The position numbers and the translations under genes were made by a program. From positions 1-6,221 of the forward strand of contig CALWAB010000099.1 of the NCBI GenBank assembly GCA_944372745.1: 6,221 bases of DNA. Direction: 5' to 3'. Origin of the DNA: an uncultured Clostridia bacterium. Its GTDB lineage: Bacteria > Bacillota > Clostridia > Christensenellales > UBA1242. The notes under the pieces were generated by a model. That model saw nothing but the letters and a program-made list of their open reading frames with translations. It was not told the origin of the DNA and ran no database searches. Position 1 is the stretch's first letter; the number at the start of each line of letters is the position of its first letter. Below, one piece after another: positions 1-5,203 of this stretch.

Positions 1-121
1 TTATGACATCTTCGCTCTTAAAATCTGCATAATTTTCACAATATTTTCTTACTTCATCTTCTATTTTTTTAAAATCTGCATCATTTGTCACACTTAAATT
101 GTTGATTTCTTCTAATGTCAT
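1..121 (-). CDS. 5' part of an unrecognised gene, cut by the window edge
   Basis: Forty codons are open from ATG at 121-119 to the left edge, with no stop. The visible protein begins MTLEEINNLSVTNDADFKKI and continues as an acidic, helix-prone stretch ending ...ENYADFKSEDVI, with one cysteine and no membrane segment. The start is supported by AAGGTG a few bases upstream (126-131) and by a strong promoter at 138-166. That promoter would give an mRNA whose 5' end lies only about 10 nt before the start codon. The gene has its own promoter and is separated from the next minus-strand gene by a terminator hairpin, so it is probably transcribed independently. I do not recognise the family, and too little is visible to assign a function. 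Confidence 0.7.
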   Translation of the reverse strand, partial: MTLEEINNLSVTNDADFKKIEDEVRKYCENYADFKSEDVI

Positions 122-137
122 ATAACACCTTTTTATA

Positions 138-166
138 ATTATAGCATACAGGCTCACTTTTGTAAA
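138..166 (-). promoter_or_regulatory. Sigma-A promoter of the truncated left-edge gene
   Basis: On the minus strand, TTTACA (166-161) and TATAAT (143-138) are separated by exactly 17 bp, with an extended -10 element TATGC directly before the -10. Initiation near position 131 would place the SD almost at the 5' end of the mRNA. Confidence 0.8.
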
Positions 167-256
167 GAGCAAACTATTAGTATTTAAATGAATATTATTA
201 TTTAAAATGATAATCAATTTTTATCAAGTTTAAATTATATTCTTATCGCTAATTAC

Positions 257-313
257 AAAAAAACTTATGCAATATAATTTTTCGAAAAATGAAAATTATA
301 AATACATAAGTTT
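257..313 (-). terminator. Rho-independent terminator of the PGDYG-repeat gene
   Basis: The element starts about 9 nt after the stop codon. Outer arms AAACTTATG (313-305 on the minus strand) and CATAAGTTT (269-261) are perfect complements. An inner pair, TATAATTTT (300-292) with AAAATTATA (281-273), extends the stem. The hairpin runs into seven T on the minus strand (263-257). The stem is long but AT-rich, which is normal for this genome. Confidence 0.75.
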
Positions 314-321
314 GCTTAAAA

Positions 322-861
322 TTATCTTTTGTTCATTTCAAAATCTACTGATTTAGAATGTTTGCCACCTTCAAACATTCTATCCACTTCTTGTGCTGGT
401 TTATAGGTATTATTAAATTCATCAAGTTGAATCCCATAGATATCCTTAGGTCCATTGACTACTAAGAAACCACCTTTCTCTATGTTCATCTTTTCACCCC
501 AAGGTGCCATAAATGAAATATCTTCATTGATTTGTACTGCTTTGACTGGGCCACCCTTTGGTCTATGATAACCATCAGCATCTTTCTCGACATCATATTT
601 TTTTCTAAATGTCTTGTCTGGAACAATATATTGTTCGCCGTCTGGATTTGTAACTATCCAATCAGGTTCTTCTGTTTCAGGGTCTTCTTTGACAACATTC
701 TTTGTTTCAACAAGCCCATTTTTCATTTGTGTGATTACTTCTTGACCCACTCTGCCTTGTTCTGCTCTCACTCTAGCAAATTTTTTATATTCCTTTAGGT
801 CTGCCCCATTTTCTACCATTTCACTGACATAGTCTTCTACATCAACTTCTTTAAATGCCAT
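322..861 (-). CDS. Protein with two PGDYG-like repeats, function unknown
   Basis: This is a soluble, acidic protein of 179 aa with no signal peptide or membrane helix. Two segments share one pattern. Residues 66-89 (PDWIVTNPDGEQYIV...TFRKKY) and residues 129-153 (KGGFLVVNGPKDIYGI...EFNNTY) both read Gly/Pro-aromatic-hydrophobic-V-x-(N)-G-x-x-x-Y/I followed by F-x-x-x-Y. That is the signature I associate with the small PGDYG domain, and the leads GQEVITQMKNGLVET and VKAVQINEDISF also fit. The biochemical role of such domains is not established, so none is assigned. The start is set by AAGGAG 10 nt upstream and a consensus promoter at 893-921; a hairpin terminator follows. The gene lies 64 bp downstream of the ABC-F gene on the same strand, so it could also be reached by read-through from it. 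Confidence 0.88.
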   Translation of the reverse strand: MAFKEVDVEDYVSEMVENGADLKEYKKFARVRAEQGRVGQEVITQMKNGLVETKNVVKEDPETEEPDWIVTNPDGEQYIVPDKTFRKKYDVEKDADGYHRPKGGPVKAVQINEDISFMAPWGEKMNIEKGGFLVVNGPKDIYGIQLDEFNNTYKPAQEVDRMFEGGKHSKSVDFEMNKR

Positions 862-892
862 AATATAATTTCTCCTTATAATCTATAAATAT

Positions 893-921
893 AGTATATC
901 TTATTTTCCCCAATTTGTCAA
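893..921 (-). promoter_or_regulatory. Consensus sigma-A promoter of the PGDYG-repeat gene
   Basis: On the minus strand, TTGACA (921-916), a 17-bp spacer and TATACT (898-893) are present. The -35 lies only 4 bp beyond the ABC-F stop codon (TAA at 928-926), so the whole promoter fits in the 64-bp intergenic space. No terminator hairpin is seen between the two genes. Confidence 0.85.
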
Positions 922-925
922 ACTA

Positions 926-2431
926 TTACACATTGTATTCTTTTAAAACATTTTCATCAATTTTATAGACTTTATCACAAGTGGAATGTATAAAATTCAT
1001 ATCGTGAGATATTATCAAAATCGTACCTTTATAATTGCTCAATACCTTCTTCATAAATTCTTTGTTCGCTATATCAAGGTGATTAGTTGGTTCATCTAAA
1101 ATGATGAAATTTGCATCACTCAAAATAATGAAATTCAATTTTATTCTCATTCTTTCGCCAAGTGATAAGTTTTTAATTTTAGTTTTAAAGCGTGTTTTAT
1201 CAATATTCATATTTATTAAGTTTGTAATAAATATTCGCCTATACTCAGCGTCTCCGCCATAAGACAATTCTTCTATCGTCTTATCTTCGTCTAAATCATA
1301 AATGTCTTGCTCCATAGTCGCTATCTTAAGACTTCCAGCACGGCGAATAATGCCATTATAATTATTTAATTTGCCTTGTATAAGTTTTATAAGGGTGGTT
1401 TTACCTGCCCCATTATTGCCAATTACGCCCACTCTGTCCCCTGACAAAATCTCAAAATTCATACCTTTGAATATTAACTTATTTTCATTGTAGGCAAAGT
1501 CTACATCTTCACATTTAACCGCAACCTTTGATTTTAGTGGATTGACATCAAAGCGGTATTTTATTTCTTTTTCTTCTTGTGGTTTTTCTGGAGCTTTGTC
1601 TATTTGTTGCTCAAGACGACTAATTCGACTAGCCACTGTTTGATTCATTTTCTTTGCGTGCACCATTGCCTTTGTCTTTGTTTGCATATAACCGCTTTCA
1701 TTCCCCTTCCCTTGTCTACCTACATCTCGCTCTGCTTTATCAGCAAATTTACGAACAAATTCAATATTTTCTCTTATCTCACGCACCTTTTTAGTATACG
1801 CCTGATACTCACGCTCTTGGCTCAATCTCTCTAGTGCCTTTTGTTTTACAAAACTCTCATAATTGCCTTGATATTCAATTAAATCGCCATTCTTTATTTC
1901 TATAATTTTGTCAGCAATTTCATTTAAGAAATCTATGTCATGTGACACCGCAATAACTGTGCCATCAAATGCTTTGATAATTTTTACAATAATTTCCCTT
2001 CCAGCCAAATCTAAATGGTTAGTAGGTTCATCTAATAAAATAATTTGGGGATTCTTAACATACTCAATAGCGAAAGCAAGTTTTGTTCTTTCACCACAAG
2101 AAAGGTTATCCACATTGTGAATATTGCCTCCAAATTGCATTAACTTAAGATAATGCAAAAGTTTTCCACATTGCTCTTTATCTGCAATAATATCATCTAA
2201 GGTATTAAACCCAATAAATGATGACTGCTTTAAGTATGAAATATGTCCATATACATCACATACCCCACTATAATCAGTATCTAAGCCTGCAATAATATTG
2301 AGTAATGTTGATTTGCCAACTCCATTATCACCGACTATTCCTACCTTCTCGCCATCATATATACACAAATCCACACCATTAAAAATGGTCTTCTCACCAA
2401 ATTCTTTATATAATTTCGATAAATATAACAT
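926..2431 (-). CDS. ABC-F family ATPase, ribosome-protection or translation-factor type
   Basis: This 501-aa soluble protein has two fused ABC ATPase domains and no membrane segment, the ABC-F layout. Such proteins bind the ribosomal E site; some displace antibiotics, others relieve stalling. Domain 1: Walker A GDNGVGKS (34-41), signature LSCGER (110-115), Walker B ILLDEPTNHLD (131-141, Glu135), H-loop SHD (163-165). A charged helical linker spans about 190-300. Domain 2: Walker A GNNGAGKT (338-345), signature LSLGER (422-427), Walker B with Glu447, H-loop SHD (475-477). Both sites keep all catalytic residues. The linker, including GKGNESGYMQTKTKAMVHAK (241-260), resembles my recollection of Lsa/Vga-type resistance proteins more than EttA or Uup, but that subfamily call is inference. 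The start has a perfect SD, AAGGAGGT, 5 nt upstream. A long structured leader region upstream suggests attenuation control. No terminator is visible downstream. Confidence 0.93.
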   Translation of the reverse strand: MLYLSKLYKEFGEKTIFNGVDLCIYDGEKVGIVGDNGVGKSTLLNIIAGLDTDYSGVCDVYGHISYLKQSSFIGFNTLDDIIADKEQCGKLLHYLKLMQFGGNIHNVDNLSCGERTKLAFAIEYVKNPQIILLDEPTNHLDLAGREIIVKIIKAFDGTVIAVSHDIDFLNEIADKIIEIKNGDLIEYQGNYESFVKQKALERLSQEREYQAYTKKVREIRENIEFVRKFADKAERDVGRQGKGNESGYMQTKTKAMVHAKKMNQTVASRISRLEQQIDKAPEKPQEEKEIKYRFDVNPLKSKVAVKCEDVDFAYNENKLIFKGMNFEILSGDRVGVIGNNGAGKTTLIKLIQGKLNNYNGIIRRAGSLKIATMEQDIYDLDEDKTIEELSYGGDAEYRRIFITNLINMNIDKTRFKTKIKNLSLGERMRIKLNFIILSDANFIILDEPTNHLDIANKEFMKKVLSNYKGTILIISHDMNFIHSTCDKVYKIDENVLKEYNV

Positions 2432-2471
2432 AATGTACCTCCTTGTGTTTCCGCATTAGGTACAAATTCAT
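2406..2471 (-). CDS. Possible 21-codon upstream ORF overlapping the ABC-F start
   Basis: ATG at 2471-2469 opens 21 codons beginning MNLYLMRKHKEVHYV, with TAA at 2408-2406, which is 23-26 nt inside the ABC-F gene in another frame. The reading frame runs across the ABC-F SD, so its translation would open the local SD hairpin. It contains a basic RKHK stretch, reminiscent of drug-stalled leader peptides. The ribosome site is weak (GGTAG about 10 nt upstream), and a short ORF of this size can arise by chance. It is recorded as a possibility only. Confidence 0.2.
   Translation of the reverse strand: MNLYLMRKHKEVHYVIFIEII
2434..2464 (-). promoter_or_regulatory. Hairpin that can sequester the ABC-F ribosome-binding site
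   Basis: On the minus strand, TGTACCT (2464-2458) is the perfect complement of AGGTACA (2440-2434), with a 17-nt loop. The 3' arm contains half of the SD AAGGAGGT (2444-2437) and sits directly before the start codon at 2431. If formed, it would partly block initiation. The arms are seen directly; the regulatory role is inferred. Confidence 0.5.
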
Positions 2472-2489
2472 TAATTTAACTACCAAAAA

Positions 2490-2519
2490 TACACAATTAC
2501 ACTGTTAAAATGTGTAATT
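2490..2519 (-). repeat. Inverted repeat in the ABC-F leader with a short T-run
   Basis: On the minus strand, AATTACAC (2519-2512) pairs perfectly with GTGTAATT (2502-2495) across a 9-nt loop. A competing stem, TACACA (2516-2511) with TGTGTA (2495-2490), is followed by a short T-run. The two stems cannot form together. It could be a weak attenuator, but the stem is AT-rich and the T-run is short. Confidence 0.4.
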
Positions 2520-2919
2520 ATATTGCTAAAATTATTTAATATTGTTTATAAAACTTTAAGCAATAATTCATAAATTATTATGGTTAATGAACATTTAATA
2601 AACTAATATTATTTTTAACTAAATAGTTTTATAAAATCCATATAAAGTTGCACATTTTTTGTTTTTAAAATTGCAATAATAAAACAAAAATGAAATATTG
2701 GACTAAAATATTTTGTATATATAGGCGTACAAACACTTATCTATTTATGGTCATATTAATTGCTTAAACCACAATTAGTTATGATATTATAAGATAAAGT
2801 CTTTTTAGCCAATACCTTTACCTAGAAATAGCAATTTTTTTATCAACTAGTGTAATTTTAAAATGATAATAATTAACAACACTATATACTTATAAAAGTT
2901 TTAGTTTATTTTTACCTAT

Positions 2920-2967
2920 GCGGACAAATTCTAACCTGCCTTATAAGGCTTAACTATCTTTGTCCGC
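2920..2967 (-). repeat. Strong hairpin with palindromic tip in the noncoding region
   Basis: GCGGACAAA (2920-2928) and TTTGTCCGC (2959-2967) are perfect 9-bp inverted arms. The loop contains the 12-nt palindrome GCCTTATAAGGC (2938-2949). This is the most GC-rich structure of the intergenic region. TACCTATG flanks the structure on both sides (2913-2920 and 2970-2977). No T-tract follows on either strand, so it is not a standard terminator. On the minus strand it lies within the presumed ABC-F leader RNA. Other readings are the core of a small RNA or the end of a degenerate mobile element. Confidence 0.65.
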
Positions 2968-3069
2968 CCTACCTATGTAGTGTAATTTAATTTGCTAATC
3001 TAAAATTATACCTAAATAACAAATTAATTATAGTTTACCTAAAAAAAATGAAAGGACGACAAAGATATA

Positions 3070-3096
3070 TTAATCACTTAATACTATCATTATCAT
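3070..3096 (-). CDS. 8-codon ORF MIMIVLSD, putative leader peptide
   Basis: The ORF is ATG-ATA-ATG-ATA-GTA-TTA-AGT-GAT-TAA on the minus strand. What makes it credible is its context rather than its length. GGAGGTGG (3108-3101) is an excellent SD at good spacing, and a near-consensus promoter at 3125-3153 would start transcription about 20 nt before the ATG. The peptide is hydrophobic. Directly after the stop lies TATCTTTGTC (3067-3058), which is complementary to the 5' side of the hairpin at 2920-2967. This arrangement fits a translated leader of an attenuator for the downstream ABC-F gene. A type I toxin is less likely, because 8 residues is short and no antisense promoter is evident. Confidence 0.5.
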   Translation of the reverse strand: MIMIVLSD

Positions 3097-3124
3097 TCTT
3101 CCACCTCCAAATTTATTTAACTAT

Positions 3125-3153
3125 AGTATACAGCATACTTTTTGCTTTGTCAA
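3125..3153 (-). promoter_or_regulatory. Near-consensus sigma-A promoter pointing to the ABC-F gene
   Basis: On the minus strand, TTGACA (3153-3148), a 17-bp spacer and TATACT (3130-3125) are present. Initiation near 3118 gives a short leader before the SD of the 8-codon ORF. This is the only strong minus-strand promoter seen between 3480 and the ABC-F gene. Confidence 0.85.
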
Positions 3154-3186
3154 TATGTTTTTTAAATTTTTTGTGTCATTACATTT

Positions 3187-3203
3187 GTAATCTTAAAGAT
3201 TAC
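3187..3203. repeat. 17-nt palindrome upstream of the leader promoter
   Basis: GTAATCTT and AAGATTAC (8-bp arms, 1-nt centre) form a perfect palindrome about 34 bp upstream of the minus-strand -35 element. Its size and symmetry suit a dimeric DNA-binding protein. No T-tract follows, so it is not a terminator. No regulator can be named. Confidence 0.4.
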
Positions 3204-3346
3204 TTATATGAAGATACTATTATTATTCAGTCTTAAATTTTTGTTAAATATTCCTCTAGCACATTGATATACATATCTCTAGGCTATGTGAAGAACTCAA
3301 AATATAAAAAATGAACTACACCTTATGCTATACTAAAGCCATAAAG

Positions 3347-3439
3347 ATGCAAACTATTGTAAAGCACTATCACTACAATAAGTCCATTAAAAATAAAAAA
3401 CATAAAAAATTTATTGCATTTATCAAAAATATTGACTAA
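3347..3439 (+). CDS. Possible 30-aa basic small ORF, doubtful
   Basis: ATG at 3347 opens 30 codons starting MQTIVKHYHYNKS, very rich in Lys and His, with TAA at 3437-3439. An extended -10 (TATGC then TATACT, 3324-3334) lies just upstream and would give a nearly leaderless mRNA, but no -35 at standard spacing and no SD are seen. The stop overlaps the -35 of the next promoter. Lysine richness is expected from A-rich DNA, so this may be chance. Confidence 0.15.
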   Translation: MQTIVKHYHYNKSIKNKKHKKFIAFIKNID

Positions 3440-3460
3440 GAATAACATATTATGTATAAT
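3432..3460 (+). promoter_or_regulatory. Sigma-A promoter of the zinc-ribbon/kinase operon
   Basis: TTGACT (3432-3437), a 17-bp spacer and a perfect TATAAT (3455-3460) are present. Transcription starting near 3467 would begin at the SD AAAGGAG (3467-3472), leaving about 14 nt before ATG at 3481. Confidence 0.88.
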
Positions 3461-3465
3461 ATGTT
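3444..3465. promoter_or_regulatory. Perfect inverted repeat over the -10: candidate operator
   Basis: AACATATTAT (3444-3453) and ATAATATGTT (3456-3465) are perfect 10-bp arms around a 2-bp centre. The repeat covers the -10 element, so a dimeric repressor bound here would block RNA polymerase. A related but looser repeat, ATATTAT/ATAATAT, covers the -10 of the promoter at 5138. No repressor gene is in the window. The symmetry is observed; the operator role is inferred. Confidence 0.55.
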
Positions 3466-3480
3466 AAAGGAGTAACGCTT

Positions 3481-3984
3481 ATGGAAAATAATATGGATAA
3501 ACACAAAAGGACTAAAAAAATACTTAAAATTGTGGGCATTTTAATGATTATTGCCGCTATAGTTTGTATAGTCTTTGGCTTCATCAGTTTTTCTAATGCT
3601 TTAGGTGGCTCTGAACCTCCTAATCTATTCTTTCTTCTTATGATAGGTTTTCCATTACTAGTAGTAGGAATCTTCTTGACGCTTATGGGGTGCCAAAAAG
3701 AAATTGCCCGTTATATCAAGAATGAATCTGTCCCTATCTTCAATGAAATGGGACAAGAAATTAAACCTGGTGTATCTGGCATCACTAAAGCAGTAAAAGA
3801 TGGCTTGAATAGCGATGAAAATTCTCAAATTGTATGCGAATGTGGGCAATATAATGATAAAGACAGCCTATATTGTAGTGCCTGTGGTCGTGCACTCAAA
3901 AAGACTTGTCCAATGTGTGGGAACGGCTTGGAGCAAAAGGACAAATTTTGTAGCAAATGTGGTTATAAGGTAGAAGATAAATAA
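3481..3984 (+). CDS. Two-helix membrane protein with C-terminal double zinc ribbon
   Basis: The protein has 167 aa. After a short basic N-terminus (MENNMDKHKRTKK) come two hydrophobic helices, at about 17-38 and 49-70. A cytoplasmic-looking linker follows, then two consecutive zinc ribbons. Ribbon 1 uses Cys119, 121, 132 and 135 (CECG...CSACG). Ribbon 2 uses Cys143, 146, 157 and 160 (CPMCG...CSKCG). Each should bind one Zn2+. Double zinc ribbons attached to membrane helices are common in Bacillota, and mostly of unknown role; they usually act as interaction modules. The positive N-terminus suggests both ends lie in the cytoplasm. The start is fixed by SD AAAGGAG and the promoter just upstream. 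The kinase gene begins 3 nt after the stop, so the two are co-transcribed and probably translationally coupled, which suggests this protein could anchor or control the kinase. Confidence 0.9.
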   Translation: MENNMDKHKRTKKILKIVGILMIIAAIVCIVFGFISFSNALGGSEPPNLFFLLMIGFPLLVVGIFLTLMGCQKEIARYIKNESVPIFNEMGQEIKPGVSGITKAVKDGLNSDENSQIVCECGQYNDKDSLYCSACGRALKKTCPMCGNGLEQKDKFCSKCGYKVEDK

Positions 3985-3987
3985 TAA

Positions 3988-5088
3988 ATGCCTATTGAAA
4001 AATTAACTATATTAAAATCAAAAAAATTCCTTTTGCCCAACAAATCAAAAACTTTAAATTGCATTATTTGGTTTACTTCACAAAAACAAGACTACTTATT
4101 TAAATACTCAAAAGATGACACTTACAAGTTCAAGACTATCGCCAATGAAGTGTTAATATCTACCATTTGCAAACGGTTAAATTTGCCTTGTCAACAGGCA
4201 AACTTTGCGTCTTTTCGCAAAGTAACAGGTGTAAAGATAAAAAGTTTTCTTAACGAAGGCGAAGAAGAAATCCCTATCTATAATATTGTCAATGAAGTTT
4301 ACATACAAAAACTAAAAAACATAATGGGTGACAATTTTATTGAAGAAGTCATTATTCCAATGGACATAGAATTATATTCAAAAAAGAATAAAGACAAAAT
4401 GACAAATAAAACTGCTTTACTTAGTGATATTGACACCCAACTGAGTTATCTCATAGATTGTCATTATAAAACGCGTGATTGCTCACCTGATGTGTTAAAA
4501 TTTATTGACAAAAAATTTGATGATATTTGGGAACTTTATGAAAAATATGATACCCCAATGGCAGATAAAGAACTATATGACACAATTATTGATTATTCAC
4601 AAAAAAATAATCTTAAAGTAGATAAACAATTAAAGTTGCAAATATGTCAGGAACTCATTGCCGACTATATTACTAATCAACAAGATAGACATTTAAATAA
4701 CATAAGCATAATAAAAAACAAAGACACCATTCGCTTAGCACCAATGTATGACAATGGACATTGTTTGAAATTTCAAAATAATTTTAATCCACATAAAAGG
4801 CAATTACAGTTGACAAATTTTACTTATGAGGCCATTTCAACTAATAATATCTTAAAAAGAAATTTATACTCATTCAATCAACTTTTAACAAAATACAAAG
4901 ATGATTTTATTGAAACATTTATCAAAGAGAATAGCCCCGTACTAGACTTACTTGTTCCCAAATATTCAAAAGATAAAGATTTGTGGATTAAAGACTATAT
5001 GCAATCTAATTTCAAACTTATGTACGATAATTTAATAAATCTAGAAAATGAAATGAATAAATCTCAAGATTTAAATAGACAAAATTAA
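3988..5088 (+). CDS. HipA/CtkA-like protein kinase without a HipB partner
   Basis: This 366-aa protein resembles the HipA C-terminal kinase fold (Ser/Thr kinase superfamily). Seen: an ATP-lysine candidate Lys39 in YLFKYS (36-41); a conserved-type Glu54 in ANEVLISTICKRLNLP (52-67); the catalytic loop DYITNQQDRHLNN (226-238) with the DRHxxN signature (Asp233, Asn238); and a DFG-like metal loop LAPMYDNG (250-257, Asp255). Full HipA is longer, with an extra N-terminal domain, and is paired with the HTH antitoxin HipB. Neither is present here, so it is closer in form to compact HipA-like kinases such as CtkA. The substrate is unknown; HipA itself phosphorylates glutamyl-tRNA synthetase. The start lies 3 nt after the zinc-ribbon stop and has no clear SD, pointing to translational coupling. 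Residues 130-215 are a variable, Lys/Asp-rich insert region. Confidence 0.85.
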   Translation: MPIEKLTILKSKKFLLPNKSKTLNCIIWFTSQKQDYLFKYSKDDTYKFKTIANEVLISTICKRLNLPCQQANFASFRKVTGVKIKSFLNEGEEEIPIYNIVNEVYIQKLKNIMGDNFIEEVIIPMDIELYSKKNKDKMTNKTALLSDIDTQLSYLIDCHYKTRDCSPDVLKFIDKKFDDIWELYEKYDTPMADKELYDTIIDYSQKNNLKVDKQLKLQICQELIADYITNQQDRHLNNISIIKNKDTIRLAPMYDNGHCLKFQNNFNPHKRQLQLTNFTYEAISTNNILKRNLYSFNQLLTKYKDDFIETFIKENSPVLDLLVPKYSKDKDLWIKDYMQSNFKLMYDNLINLENEMNKSQDLNRQN

Positions 5089-5137
5089 ATTTGCTAATAA
5101 AATTTTTCATTTCTTTTTTTTATTGTACAATATTTCT

Positions 5138-5166
5138 TTGACTTAAAATCTATATTATGTTAAAAT
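5138..5166 (+). promoter_or_regulatory. Sigma-A promoter of the CoaE-like kinase gene
   Basis: TTGACT (5138-5143), a 17-bp spacer and TAAAAT (5161-5166) are present, with an extended -10 TATGT (5156-5160). An inverted repeat, ATATTAT (5152-5158) and ATAATAT (5165-5171), straddles the -10, similar to the operator candidate at 3444-3465. Confidence 0.8.
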
Positions 5167-5203
5167 AATATGCTTAAGATAAATAAAAAGGAATAATGAT
5201 ACT

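Larger units (their letters stand above)
2432..3480. other. About 1 kb region without a conventional gene: structured, divergent regulatory region
   Basis: The region lies between divergent genes and carries no ORF with both family resemblance and a ribosome site, apart from the 8-codon ORF at 3070-3096. It holds one strong minus-strand promoter (3125-3153), one strong plus-strand promoter (3432-3460), the SD hairpin and inverted repeats near the ABC-F start, and a GC-containing hairpin at 2920-2967. The hexamer TACCTA occurs five times on the plus strand (2819, 2913, 2970, 3009, 3036), and a direct repeat TAGTGTAATTT lies at 2848 and 2978. I see no convincing promoter closer to the ABC-F gene, so its transcript probably begins near 3118 and has an unusually long 5' leader. 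Confidence 0.7.

Noticed and set aside
207..226. Fur/PerR-box-like TGATAAT...TTATCA sequence upstream of the left-edge gene
   Set aside because: The spacing does not match the 7-1-7 box, and such AT-rich half-sites are expected by chance here.
532..798. 88-aa plus-strand ORF antisense to the PGDYG-repeat gene
   Set aside because: It is a shadow of the real minus-strand gene: Phe/Cys/Ile-rich translation, no SD, no family resemblance.
2698..2723. Plus-strand promoter TTGGAC...TATATA
   Set aside because: The spacing between the hexamers is only 12-14 bp, too short for a sigma-A promoter.
3054..3160. Classic type I toxin-antitoxin locus
   Set aside because: A strong promoter and SD are present, but only eight codons follow and I found no convincing opposing promoter for an antisense RNA. 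It is kept only as an alternative to the leader model.
3048..3236. 62-aa plus-strand ORF with a hydrophobic stretch
   Set aside because: It has no SD or promoter, lies antisense to the strong promoter and SD at 3101-3153, and reads as AT-rich chance sequence. Its hydrophobicity comes from T-rich codons.
5087..5121. Possible terminator after the HipA-like kinase
   Set aside because: A stem AAATTT/AAATTT with a 7-nt loop is followed by T-rich DNA, but the stem has no GC pair and the T-run is detached from it, so it is too weak to call.
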